Of a stretch of 64,000 nt of DNA, positions 48,524 through 59,459 are shown in pieces. A program made the translations under genes and the position numbers. This DNA comes from Zoroaster sp. YZ-2022 (Eukaryota; Echinodermata; Asteroidea; Forcipulatida; Zoroasteridae). Location of the stretch: the NCBI GenBank assembly GCA_029582265.1, contig CM055823.1, forward strand, positions 1,798,001 through 1,862,000, written 5' to 3'. Every line of letters begins with the position of its first letter. The stretch's first letter is position 1. The notes beneath the pieces were generated by a model. The model worked only from the letters and a program-made list of their open reading frames with translations, made no database searches and was not told the origin of the DNA.

Positions 48524-48812
48524 TTAAAGATTGTATCGCCGTGTTTTTGTTAGTATTTCTCACGTGATTTCCCACGTGATTTCCCATATGTTACATCAGA
48601 GCATTGTTAAGGTATTATCCCCTTGTAGAATGAAAACATGAGCGATACTTCTGTAGGTCTTACAAGCTAAAATTTTGGGGACCTTTTCAGATATAAATCT
48701 CAAATCTACATTGTTATTCTAGGCCAAGGTTTATGATCTCCTTAAAGGCGCCGAGGGTGGTCGTGTGCGAGCGCACCAACGGCGCACCCACGGGGGGGGG
48801 GGGCCTCGGGGG

Positions 48813-49002
48813 CAGCGGCGTAGCCAGGACTTTTTCTGTGGGGGGCACAGGGGGGCCCAGGGGTATGGGTTTTTTCCCTTTTCTTTTTCTTTTCTGCCTT
48901 TTTGGGGCACTATGAGGATTTTTCGTGGGGGGGGGTACCTGGGGGGGGCACTGGAAATTTGTGGGGGCACGTGCCCCCTCAGGCCCCGTGGCTACGCCAC
49001 TG
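48813..49002. mobile_element. 190-bp hAT-type MITE (CAGCGGCGTAGCC ends)
   Basis: Same family as 4632-4841. The left end CAGCGGCGTAGCCAGG is inverted relative to GTGGCTACGCCACTG. Flanks are ctcggggg and ctctgggg, one mismatch. The same TTTTTTCCCTTTTCTTTTTC core is present. Short frames on both strands are artefacts of base composition. Confidence 0.88.
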
Positions 49003-49308
49003 CTCTGGGGGCTTGAACCCCCCAAGAGGGTCCCCCCAAAAAAAGGGACAAAAAGAAGAAGGGAAAAAAGGAGAGAGAGAGGGGGAGGTGAAAAGTTGCA
49101 AATGTTTGTTTTTGTTGTTTTTTCCGGCCCGGCGGCAGGGTGAATTTCTTTTCATCTTATGCCACTCGCATTTTTTTCTTCTTTCTGCCAAAATTATTTT
49201 ATTATGATGTCTCATGAAATCTCACTATAATTGTTTAAATTTGCAACAATAACATAAACATTTGAAACCAACGTGCCAATTTGTCCGGGCTAAAATATAT
49301 TTTACGTA

Positions 49309-49991
49309 GTTCCGGCATTTTTCATATTTAAGTGTTTTTCCCTTTTCAAGGGGAATGCGGGAGAAGTGTAAGGAACAAGTAATACATTTTTGTTTACTCA
49401 CAATGATTTATTTTTAGATGTTGTATAATGAATATGCATGAACATATACTCTGGTGCAACAACCAGATCCAATCTTATTTTATCATGTGTTGCTTCCTTT
49501 TCTCCATTTTTCTTTGGCTATGTGCAGGGTAAAAAGGCCTGCAATCCTACCCTTTCCAAATTACACATCACATACATGCCCAGGTTAGGGTTTTAATTTT
49601 ATTTTTTAACAGTAATCTGATATAAATAATTATTATGTGACACCGTTTTAGCAACAACAAAAAAGAAAAAGATTACCGGTAGGATCTGGCCGGTTTGCCG
49701 CCCACTTGTTCATGGAATTTGCCGCCCATTGATGGAAAGTAGGTAGTTACTGAATCACTATTGATTGATTTGTGCAGTTCGTAATTATAGACGATACACT
49801 AATGTTTGTGTGTGAGTGAGATTGGCTCTTGCCAGCTTGGCGTTTATGCCCCTCCATGGGAGGTTACCGAGTTCCTAATGGGAAGATCCATCCATACATA
49901 TTATACATACTGTACATACAACCCAAAATTACATACATACGTACATATACATACTAGGCCTAGTTGATTTGTGACAGTAAAATTTTCAAAC
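49309..49991 (+). repeat. Direct repeat flanking the 50-54 kb gene, copy 1
   Basis: From gtagttccggcatttttc to gtaaaattttc it is co-linear with 56692-57381, with only scattered differences. It has no coding content, a tac/cat-rich patch near 49890-49950 and no recognisable terminal repeats. Confidence 0.85.
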
Positions 49992-50291
49992 AAACTCTCC
50001 CAAACCTGAGGTGTGATTCTGTCAGTGGTTATGTAAGTAAAATTAAAAGGTTCCTTGAAGCTTTGTTTGATGGCATTGTAATGAGACGGGCTTAATAATC
50101 ACATTCATACACAGATTATTAAGCCTGCCTTATGTTAGATACTATTCTGATTGGTTCAGCTGTGATGACGTGCCTCAGTGGGTGTACGTTTTAAGACATC
50201 AAGGTGTGTGCGTTTTTGTTAAGAAACTTCACATATTATGTGGCCAATGTTCTGGTAACCACTCTTGTACACTGTAATTGTATGTCCCTAG

Positions 50292-51480
50292 GACCACTTC
50301 TACACACCTGGGAAGGGGAAAGTGCCTGCAACAGGATACATTGAAGAGAGACTCAGGAATATTCAAAGGAAGTTGAGCAAGCACATGGGCGTCAACAGCT
50401 TATGAAAAGTGGGGGGGACATGAGCCCCAATTAGTGATCTGTGTCCTGGGGAGTTATCTAAGGGGAGGGGGTGTCCCCTTGCCCTTAGAGATTGTTTGCA
50501 TAATTAAGGGTGCTTAGGTGCTAAATGGTGCTATATTTTGTTAAATAATTGTATATTTCTTGAAGAAAAAATATTGAAATTTATACTATTTGTTCAAACT
50601 AATCATGCTACAAAAAACTGACCCCCCCCCCCCCCCCACCCCCCTGGATCCGCGATCATCGGCTCCTGAATTAAAGGTCCTGGTTCTATTATAATTCCAC
50701 GAATAATTCAGATTATATCTACTTTTTGCCTGTCCCAACATTTGTGTTACCAGCGCTAGGGGAGCCTCCGACCCCGTACACGCGTCAGAAATGAGAAATG
50801 TGTCGCTGGCAATCCGCACTGCACCAGTGCACTTTGCGCGTACACGATGCGTGAGTAACGTTAGAAACAAGCGACGTCGAATCGCCTGCTCGCCCCGTAT
50901 AACGCTATGAACTGGGAGCGAAAATACATACGCACGCAATACGATCTGTGGCTTTCAGTGCGCATGTCTCAAAAAAGTGTCGCTGGCATTCTGCACCGCA
51001 CGCCGTTTGTGCATAGTGAGCAGCGTTGGAAAACATGCCTGCGCGGCTGGCTTCTAATATGTTCCTACTGTACAGTACAGGAATATTAAGCGTCCACCTC
51101 CTCTGTCTCCGTGAGTAACGTTATAGGTCTACCTAGTAGTAGGCATACACGGCGGCAACGGTTCGTCTGCCTCAAATTTTTGATGATTTTGATAATGAGT
51201 CGAAAAATTGCTGTTTTCACTAATATCGAGTTTGATTCTATTTGAGTCAGCAATTGATACAAAAAATCGAACATATGCCTGCCATTTTTTTAAATTATTG
51301 TTCTGCAAAGTGGGGGGGACAAACGATATCCCCCCCACTTTCAAAAGTGGGGGGGACATGTCCCCCCCGTCCCCCACCTGTTGACGCCCATGAGCAAGCA
51401 GAATGGTGGGAGGGCTGTGAAATGTATAAGCACGGGACCAACTGCAGCTTCACCTTCCGGTCGTGGCATTGCTGTCACAG
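50292..51480 (+). pseudogene. Exon split by a transposon (coding parts 50292-50383 and 51401-51480)
   Basis: The acceptor is tccctag|gac and the donor cacag|gtgaga. Read through, the frame stops inside the element soon after AAG CAC ATG. If the element and one target copy are ignored, the codon CA|G is rebuilt and the frame is open to the donor. It encodes a GKVPATGYIEERLRNIQRKL stretch on the left side and an AASPSGRGIAVT stretch before the donor. Confidence 0.75.
50384..51392. mobile_element. 1009-bp hAT-type non-autonomous element in a coding exon
   Basis: Perfect 15-bp terminal inverted repeats CATGGGCGTCAACAG / CTGTTGACGCCCATG. Perfect 8-bp duplication agcaagca at 50376-50383 and 51393-51400. 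G-rich subterminal arms (gtgggggggacatg and its complement) are present at both ends. The interior has no transposase-like frame. The GACGCCCATG end is shared with the remnants beside the E2 exons at 22-27 kb. Confidence 0.93.
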
Positions 51481-51803
51481 GTGAGATTGCTTCCATTTCT
51501 TTTAACCTGGGCCCAATTTCATAGAGCTGCTTAAGCGCAAAAAGTAGCTAAGCACAACAAAATTATGCTAACCAGAATTAGGTTACCAGCCAAAATACAA
51601 TTCCACATGTACCATCTGTGACTGGTATCCTATCATTTTTGCTAAGCAGAAAACTGTTAAGCAATATTTTCTGCTTAAGCAACTCTATGAAAGTGGGCCT
51701 TGTACTTGTATCTCAAAACTGCCATGTGTACAGTGTGTAGATTAACCGGGGTTGTGTATGCATAACAACATTATTTGTTGTGTTTTCCTCAATGTAATAT
51801 CAG

Positions 51804-52004
51804 CACCAGAGGATGCAGGAGCTAGTCTTTCAGAAAAACGGAACTGGCTAAAACACAACGCTGAGCCAAGACACATGGTCCGGACATACATTGGCTGACA
51901 CAAGGCAGGCTAGAATCCACTGGATCCATGGGGATGACCAGCCGTCAATAGCTGATATATTGCAAGCCTACCCTAGATATGCAGATCCAGGTGCTTATGT
52001 ATGG
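51804..52004 (+). CDS. Exon 2 of the 50-54 kb gene, one-base frame break
   Basis: The acceptor is aatatcag|ca and the donor tatgg|gtaagt. The first half, entered in phase from exon 1, reads APEDAGASLSEKRNWLKHNA and on to a TGA at 51895. The second half, ADTRQARIHWIHGDDQPSI..., is open only in another frame from about 51880. Both halves look protein-like, so one base appears to be missing or extra between them. Confidence 0.6.
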
Positions 52005-52414
52005 GTAAGTAACACAAATTATAACAGAGGTGGTAGTAGTTGCAAAATACAAAAGACGGATCAACAACAACTGATGTGTGCATTATGGACTGCATAGGTT
52101 TCGTTGTTCTATTAATTATTTTGAAAATGCCCAAAAATGTAATTTCCTGTAATCTTGGTTCGTATTATGGCGACCATATATTTTGCTTGATGCTCCGACT
52201 TGCAACGAATGCCACAGCCAAAAATGGCAATTAGGGGCTAAAATGCCCCCTGATATAAACTAGGTTTGGTAGATAAATTTGTCAATTGAGAGTGCATTAA
52301 CAAACTTCATGGTAAAATATATCGGTTCCATAACAAAATGTTTACAGATACATTTGTAATTTTCACTGCTTATTTTAGCATTTTTGTTTATTTCATAATG
52401 TATGTGTATCTCAG

Positions 52415-52628
52415 ATTGATGAGGACTTCGAGCTTCTCTTCGGGGAACAGGCTGGCAATTTCACAGCGAGGTGGGAGATGGTGGCACCAAAGTTATTGAA
52501 GCAGATACGGCTAGACTGCTGCGATGACACAGCTGTGCGCCTTATAGCAGAGCTGAATAACCCACAGCTTATATCTGGACAAAATGATGATGAAGAAGAT
52601 ATGGATGCTGTCTACTCCCCAACCCCAG
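52415..52628 (+). CDS. Exon 3 of the 50-54 kb gene
   Basis: The acceptor is gtgtatctcag|att, entered in phase 0 after the YVW codons of exon 2. The donor is ccccag|gttag. 71 codons plus one base are open. It begins IDEDFELLFGEQ, has an ARWEMVAPKLLKQIRLDCC stretch and ends with an acidic patch and YSPTP. Confidence 0.7.
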
Positions 52629-53021
52629 GTTAGTTTTGCCCTCTTTATTAAGCTGAAATTTTTTGGCATATTATTTTTAAACATTACAGGGGTGGTTCAA
52701 TATTTAAAAAAAAATGTTGCAGTCCACCGTGCACCTACTGTACGTGACCGCCCTAGCGCCAGTCTTGGGTGGGCTCATGGGATGGCCTGGTCGGGGTGGC
52801 CATTACACAGAAAAGACTGATCTAGAAGCCCAGGTTGTACATGTATATAAGACTGGAACTTCTCTTGTCAGAGGGGCCTCTCGAGAGGGACTACAGCAGT
52901 ATACTTGCTGGACATTGCTTGAAGGAAGTTTGGCATTTGTGGTATGACCACCATCCAGTGATGTTATTAAAGTTCTTATTTATGCACTCCTCTTTATTAA
53001 TCTATGATTGCTTCTTTGCAG

Positions 53022-53159
53022 AAGACATAGCTGCAACGGTGCTTGTCATGCTGCCGATGCTAATAACAGTTAACACCAAGAACAGTGTCCACCCTGAAGG
53101 GGAAAAAGTGGAAGCCAAGCATAGCGGAGGGACGGAGAGCCTTCATTGATCTGAAGAAG
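53022..53159 (+). CDS. Exon 4 of the 50-54 kb gene, one-base frame break
   Basis: The acceptor is ctttgcag|aa and the donor aagaag|gtatgg. Entered in phase from exon 3 it reads EDIAATVLVMLPMLI... and then runs to a stop at 53149. A shift at ggggaaaaagtgg (about 53100) instead gives KKWKPSIAEGRRAFIDLKK up to the donor, in phase with exon 5. The break is in a homopolymer-rich word. Confidence 0.6.
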
Positions 53160-53505
53160 GTATGGTACCATTGAAGATAATATTGTTTTATGAGGTTTTG
53201 GAAAGAATGCATGCAACATGTTAAATTGCGCCATGTAGCATGGACAGGGTTGCCAATAACACACATCAATCTGCATGGAATTGAAAACTTGCGGTACCGT
53301 ATCTGATAGTCCAAATGTAAGGAGAAGAGGACCCAATTATAACATTTAATGCTTTGCAAGTTGCTACGTGATCTGTTGCTACTACATGTACATGTATATG
53401 ATATTTTACGTATGTGAAGCTTGCTGACTGAAAACTTGCACCTATTTCAACAGTTTAACAATTTAGAGTTTCAAATTTGATAATATAATGAACCTTGCTT
53501 TTCAG

Positions 53506-53871
53506 TGTGGAACAGACCTTGCTGGCTATATCCAGAAGAGGGACGAGGAATGCAGAAAGCGGGGAGTGACTAGGCAGCCACAGCTCCTCATTCTTGGGAA
53601 CACAATCCTGGATGCCAAGGAATTTTTTTTACTATACAATGAGGTTATTTATGAGGTGGATTCTCTTGTGAAGGCAGTTGATATCAGTTTCAAAGTATTC
53701 TTTGTTTTTAATGCCCAGTACCCCTCAGAAGCTGCAGATATTTGGACCTTCATTCAAAAAGGTATATTTGACATCACCACCCCCTATGATGTTGTGACTC
53801 CACGGGTCAGGGAGCTTTTGGGACAGATCGCAACTGCTGTCACAAGGGATTCCACCTCTAGTAACTCATAA
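53506..53871 (+). CDS. Last exon of the 50-54 kb gene
   Basis: The acceptor is gcttttcag|tgt. The frame is open for 121 codons to a stop at 53871. It starts CGTDLAGYIQKRDEECRKRG. It has a strand-like LLILGNTIL, then a KVFFVFNAQYPSEAADIWTF core, and a Thr/Ser-rich end. No named domain was recognised. Confidence 0.7.
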   Translation, partial: CGTDLAGYIQKRDEECRKRGVTRQPQLLILGNTILDAKEFFLLYNEVIYEVDSLVKAVDISFKVFFVFNAQYPSEAADIWTFIQKGIFDITTPYDVVTPRVRELLGQIATAVTRDSTSSNS

Positions 53872-54766
53872 GACATACTATTTACCATCTCGTCAGTTCT
53901 TTAATAAGTGAATGTTTTATTTTAGTTTCCGTAACTTCGTCACCCTCTCCCTCGGATTCTGTCAATTTTCGTAGTAAATTTTCGTGATTAAGTAACTTTA
54001 AGTTTGAACCCATCTTGTTGTTCTCCCCAATGGAAGTTGAGTGATATTCAAGTTTTGTACTTTTAGTTCAGTATTTGGTTTATTTCAAAATTACAATTTT
54101 ACAGATAGACTTGCTGAATTGTCTTGAAGTTCATTATAAATCTTATTAAACTATTGCCTAATCTGGAAAGTCGGTTTTCAGAAACTTAGTATAAATTGTT
54201 TTGATTTATCCTGAAAGGAAGCAACTTTAGATATACTAGATGAGTACAAGCTGTTGAACAATTAAGGTCAAGTTTCTTTCCAAATGTTATTGTGTCACTT
54301 TTCACAAAATAAATTCTTTTTTATTAAGTTATTGTTCGTTAATAACTTTTTTGTGATTATCAGTTTATTGTGAAAAATAGACTTCCCAAATTTTCAGAAA
54401 TATGTTATTTTAAAACTTTAATACCATAAATTGTGCTCATCTCGAAACAGCTTTGCCACTGTCACTTCTTTAAGGAATGTTGTCATATATCATGCATGGC
54501 CAGGTCGTTTTTTGTTTACAACACAGCGCCAATTAAATTAAATTTCCACTCCAGTACAGAATGCAATAATATTTCATCTTTAATTGAATAAATTCATCTC
54601 TTAAACTCTCAACTGTATTATAAACTCAGTATGTGAATCCATGCGCTGTGTCCATTGTAAATGTACATGTATGTACTGATATTATTTGAAATAAAACATA
54701 CATGTATAGGATGAACCCCAGCAATTATGTTGGTCTATTAAATCATCTTTTTGTTCTGTAAACAAA
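53872..54766. other. Probable 3' UTR and intergenic DNA
   Basis: AT-rich sequence after the last exon with two AATAAA hexamers and no further exon seen. Confidence 0.45.
54308..54313 (+). terminator. Candidate poly(A) signal AATAAA
   Basis: A canonical hexamer about 440 bases after the last-exon stop. A second, AATAAA at 54690-54695, lies just before the satellite. No transcript evidence. Confidence 0.4.
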
Positions 54767-56694
54767 TTATACCAACCCAGTTGGCAACTTTAACGAATAA
54801 GATTGGTCATTCCAACCAATATAATTAGTCAAACTTAACCAATAAGATTGGTCATTCCAACCAATATAATTAGTTAAACTTAACCAATAAGATTGGTCAT
54901 TCCAACCAATATAATTAGTCAAACTTAACCAATAAGATTGGTCATTCCAACCAATATAATTAGTTAAACTTAACCAATAAGATTGGTCATTCCAACCAAT
55001 ATAATTAGTCAAACTTAACCAATAAGATTGGTCATTCCAACCAATATAATTAGTTAAACTTAACCAATAAGATTGGTCATTCCAACCAATATAATTAGTT
55101 AAACTTAACCAATAAGATTGGTCATTCCAACCAATATAATTAGTTAAACTTAACCAATAAGATTGGTCATTCCAACCAATATAATTAGTCAAACTTAACC
55201 AATAAGATTGGTCATTCCAACCATTATAATTGGTTATCTTTAACCAATAAGATTGGTCATTCCAACCAATATAATTAGTCAAACTTAACCAATAAGATTG
55301 GTCATTCCAACCAATATAATTAGTTAAACTTAACCAATAAGATTGGTCATTCCAACCAATATAATTAGTTAAACTTAACCAATACGATTGGTCATTCCAA
55401 CCATTATAATTGGTTATCTTTAACTAATAACATTGGTCATTCCAACCAATAAGATTGGTCATTCCAACCAATATAATTGGTCAAACTTAACCAATACGAT
55501 TGGTCATTCCAACCATTATAATTGGTTATCTTTAACCAATAAGATTGGTCATTCCAACCAATATAATTAGTCAAACTTAACCAATAAGATTGGTCATTCC
55601 AACCAATATAATTAGTCAAACTTAACCAATAAGATTGGTCATTCCAACCAATATAATTAGTCAAACTTAACCAATAAGATTGGTCATTCCAACCAATATA
55701 ATTAGTTAAACTTAACCAATAAGATTGGTCATTCCAACCAATATAATTAGTTAAACTTAACCAATACGATTGGTCATTCCAACCATTATAATTGGTTATC
55801 TTTAACTAATAACATTGGTCATTCCAACCAATAAGATTGGTCATTCCAACCAATATAATTGGTCAAACTTAACCAATACGATTGGTCATTCCAACCATTA
55901 TAATTGGTTATCTTTAACCAATAAGATTGGTCATTCCAACCAATATAATTAGTCAAACTTAACCAATAAGATTGGTCATTCCAACCAATATAATTAGTCA
56001 AACTTAACCAATAAGATTGGTCATTCCAACCAATATAATTAGTCAAACTTAACCAATAAGATTGGTCATTCCAACCAATATAATTAGTCAAACTTAACCA
56101 ATATGATTGGTCATTCCAACCATTATAATTGGTTATCTTTAACCAATAACATTGGTCATTCCAACCAATATAATTAGTTAAACTTAACCAATAAGATTGG
56201 TCATTCCAACCATTATAATTAGTTATCTTTAACCAATAAGATTGGTCATTCCAACCAATATATTTGGTTATCTTTAACCAATATATTGGTTGTATTGACC
56301 AATATGTGATGGTTAGTATTCTAACCAATGTGGGTTGGTTGAAAAATTAACCAATCAAGATTGGTTACGGATTGGTTGAAAAGTTAACCGATCTAGATTG
56401 GTTATATAAACAACCAAGACATGTTGGTTAGTATTCTAACCAATGTGGGTTGGTTGAAAAATTAACCAATCAAGATTGGTTACGGATTGGTTGAAAAGTT
56501 AACCGATCTAGATTGGTTATATAAACAACCAAGACATGTTGGTTAGTATTCTAACCAATATGGATTGGTTGAAAAGCAAACCATTTAAGATTGGTTATTT
56601 TAACCAATAGATTGGTTGGACACGTATCTACCAACCACATTGGTTGAATTTGACCAATATATTGGTTATTTCAACCAATCTGTTTTTAGGGTGT
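54767..56694. repeat. AACCAAT/ATTGGTT satellite, 45-bp unit
   Basis: Units of the type taaccaataagattggtcat, tccaaccaatataattagtc and aaact repeat about 30 times. Each is built from inverted AACCAAT and ATTGGTT words. A higher-order copy is visible (about 55381-55510 repeated at about 55764-55890). From about 56230 the unit changes to a longer form with gggttggttgaaaa and gatctagattggttatat words, repeated about twice. Because 45 is a multiple of three, the minus strand carries long open frames of a 15-residue repeat. I take these as artefacts. The right edge reads ctgtttttagggtgta. Confidence 0.95.
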
Positions 56695-57381
56695 AGTTCC
56701 GGCATTTTTCATATTTAAGTGTTTTTCCCTTTTCAAGGGGAATGCCGGAGAAGTGTAAGGAACAAGCAATACATTTTTGTTTACTCACAATGATTTATTT
56801 TTAGATGTTGTATAATGAATATGCATGAACATGTAACTCTGGTGCAACAACCAGATCCAATCTTATTTTATCATGTGTTGCTTCCTTTTCTCCATTTTTC
56901 TTTGGCTATGTGCAGGGTAAAAAGGCCTGCAATCCTACCCTTTCCAAATTACACATCACATACATGCCCAGGTTAGGGTTTTAATTTAATTTTTTAACAG
57001 TAATCTTATATAAATAATTATTATGTGACACCGTTTTAACAACAACAAAAAAGAAAAAGATTACCGGTAGGAACTGGGTTTACCGCCCACATGTTCATGG
57101 AATTTGCCGCCCATTGATGGAAAGTAGGTAGTTACTGAATCACAATTGATTGATTTGTGCAGTTCGTAATTATAGACGATACACTAATGTTTGTGTGTGA
57201 GTGAGATTGGCTCTTGCCAGCTTGGCGTTTATGCCCCTCCATGAGGTTACCGAGTTCCTAATGGGAAGATCCATCCATACATATTATACATACATACAAC
57301 CCAAAATTACATACATACGTACATATACATACGTACATATACATACTAGGCCTAGTTGATTTGTGAGAGTAAAATTTTCTT
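56692..57381 (+). repeat. Direct repeat flanking the 50-54 kb gene, copy 2
   Basis: Co-linear with 49309-49991 in the same orientation. It has one extra acgtacatatacat unit near 57320 and begins directly at the right edge of the satellite. Confidence 0.85.
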
Positions 57382-57720
57382 TGAGCCCCCCCCCCCCCCC
57401 CCAAGATAAAATCCTGGGTGCGCCATTGGAACGCACCTCACCCCCGCTAGGATCCCCACTATTTCCCCTATTATTACACAATTCTGCCATATTTTCACAT
57501 TTATTCTCTGTACCCTTTGCAAAGATTTCATGTTTGAAATATGCCCCAAATGTGCAGCACTGAGGTGTCTAGAACCCAAACTTCCAGGGCCCGTAGGCCG
57601 GCGCAAACCACCCCACGCCGTTTTGAATCTCAGTAGGCCTATAAATATGCCACGATCTGGTCCAGCTGCTTCTAAATACCATCTGGTCCAGCATCTGCGA
57701 GCCATGAATTAAACGTTTTG
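57382..57720 (+). repeat. Diverged relative of repeat A-prime
   Basis: A C run is followed by aatcctgggtgcgccattgg, which resembles an inverted hAT-type terminus. After it the order of words (tctgccatatttt, ctctgtaccc, tttgaaatatgcccc, ccgtaggcc) follows that of 2290-2430 and 6470-6600. It is strongly diverged and non-coding. Confidence 0.55.
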
Positions 57721-58109
57721 TCATTTTAGTTTATTCTGTTATTCCCTACAATTGTTGAATCAGCAATGGTGAATAACTGCTGATCTCCAATCACCTTCGT
57801 TGTATTGAAACTAGGCCTATCTAAAAGTATGCTATATGGCCCAAATTGTGTCCATAAAAGTATTGGATGTTGCATGAACATTGTATGAAAATGACATGTG
57901 CATCTCCTTTTTAAAAACTAACTATCTAACCATTTTTTTTTTAATTAGTCAAACAATACTGTTAAAGTTTTTTCCAAATGGTATTTTTGATAAGAAAAAT
58001 AGACAAAAACAGTGGCGAAGCCGCAGTTCATTAATTTTTTTTAGTTTTTATTTTAGGTTTCTGATGAACAAGTAGGCCTATGTGTGTGTGTTGACGATAA
58101 GCAATCGGG
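57721..58109. other. No gene recognised
   Basis: AT-rich sequence with taggcct words and a T run near 57932. No supported feature. Confidence 0.4.
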
Positions 58110-58452
58110 GGCACGTTTTCGCGACCGTAACCAGAAACATGTTTGAGCCTTGGTCATTGGTGAAGCGTTCGGTCGCGTCGTGCTGCGATGACGTTATTGT
58201 TCTGACCAAATGTGAACCAAAGTTTGTGATGATCGGTTTAGCTTGGCGGATTGTAAAAAGTAACGAAAGTTTTTTAATTACTTGTTAAAACATGATAAAA
58301 TGATTCGTATGCCAGTAGACATATATCTTTCAAGTTTATTCCTCGTTTATTCCTAAATTTATTAAAGTTTATTCGCGTAGCTACGCCGTCTTGTTTCTGG
58401 TCAAGAATATGACGTGGGAAACAATTTTCTGGTTAGGGTTGCGAAAACGCGG
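58110..58452. mobile_element. About 340-bp TIR element
   Basis: gcacgttttcgcgaccgtaaccag on the left and ctggttagggttgcgaaaacgcggc on the right are imperfect inverted partners. No clean target duplication could be placed. The interior has no motif-bearing frame. Confidence 0.6.
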
Positions 58453-58473
58453 CACTTTGCAATTTCCTTCATA

Positions 58474-59153
58474 AGGCCAAAAAAAAAAAAGATGTTGAGT
58501 TGCCCTCCCACCGACTGACCCAAAAGAGCTGAAATCTCGGGTCGGGTTTTTTTCTTCTTATTTTTTCCCCGTCATTCATAGGCCTATTTATTAATGAAAC
58601 TTACCAATTTTCTTTGTATAAAACATAATACGTTTGATTTGTGAAATTTTCCACTTTTTTTACCGGTAAATTTACCGGTACCCAAGACTCAATCTACATG
58701 TTTTCAAATCGAATGGCCACTCACATGTTGCATGTTGAGCATTGCACGCAATATGGATGAATTTGCTGTGTCAATCACAGCGAAAAGTACAACAAAAATG
58801 CTTGGGATACAAAATTCCTTGCTGATAGGTATACAAATGTCTTAATATCATATGTCAACCAATGGATGCATAAAGTTGTTAAGAACAAAAGTGCTAGAAA
58901 CAAGTGTATGAAATGTTGAAATAAAGTTGTTCAAAGATTATTTATTATAAAGTTGAATGTGTGATGTCTTTTTATTCTCTAGGTACTTGTGCATACTGCT
59001 AGGTCATTGTCTTTGAAAAACATGGTATGTGGTTTCTGTTCCAATGCATTTCAAGGATAAAATAAATAAATAAATTAAAAAAATCCCGACCGACCGACCC
59101 CTTCAAATATTTTCACTGGAGGGCAACTCAACAAAATTTTTTTTTTTTGGCCT
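58474..59153. mobile_element. 680-bp TIR element with A-rich ends
   Basis: Left AGGCC, then a run of about 12 A, then GATGTTGAGTTGCCCTCC is matched inverted at the right by GGAGGGCAACTCAAC, T run, GGCCT. A second inverted layer (gaccgaccc versus gggtcgggt) lies inside. The target duplication is unclear, possibly TA. No coding frame. Confidence 0.75.
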
Positions 59154-59359
59154 AAGATCTTGTGGATTGTACCGGTGGGTACGAGGGAAGTAAGAACTAG
59201 GCCTACCCCCTGGGGACGCGGTTGACAAAAAATAGATCATCGTACTTTAGACAGGTTCCAGTTGTCTCTATTGCATGCACTGCACAGCTAGCACGAGTCA
59301 GGTCACCCGACTACAACCCACATTGTTCAAATTAAAGTTGGCGCTCTGACGAAGTGCAG

Positions 59360-59459
59360 AACAGACACACGAGTGGACGGATTTGTCAATATTATCAATC
59401 GACAAACATCGAGCTAATAAGTCTACAAAAACCATCCTCACCTAAAGTATCTATTAGGT
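59360..59459 (+). other. Possible non-coding first exon (weak)
   Basis: The sequence ends at a strong donor, attag|gtaagtac, at 59459/59460. Together with the candidate at 60921-61022 it could be the 5' UTR of a gene lying in or beyond the assembly gap. No start site or coding content is visible. Confidence 0.2.

Larger units (their letters stand above)
50292..53871 (+). pseudogene. Spliced gene, unrecognised family, three lesions
   Basis: Five exons can be assembled on the plus strand from splice borders: 50292-51480 (interrupted), 51804-52004, 52415-52628, 53022-53159 and 53506-53871. Reading phases agree across all introns. The product is soluble and mixed alpha/beta in character, with an HWIHGDDQPSIADILQAYPR segment, an acidic DDEEDMD patch before exon 4, and a hydrophobic QPQLLILGNTILD..VFFVFNAQYP core near the end. 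The arrangement is reminiscent of uncharacterised fish proteins labelled SAMD3-like, but I cannot confirm that. Lesions are a transposon in exon 1, a one-base shift near 51880-51890, and a one-base shift at an A/G run near 53100. The 5' exons were not found. Confidence 0.65.

Noticed and set aside
50090..50130. Hairpin ggcttaataatc / gattattaagcc as an RNA element
   Set aside because: A 12-bp AT-rich stem with no conservation or context. Too common to support.
54767..56328. Minus-strand proteins of a 15-residue NYIGWNDQSYWL-type repeat
   Set aside because: The DNA unit is 45 bp, a multiple of three, so open frames follow automatically. Indels between blocks break the frame and there is no start context or splice support.
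49309..57381. LTR element with 680-bp LTRs
   Set aside because: The interior holds an intron-containing gene and a satellite, not retroelement genes.
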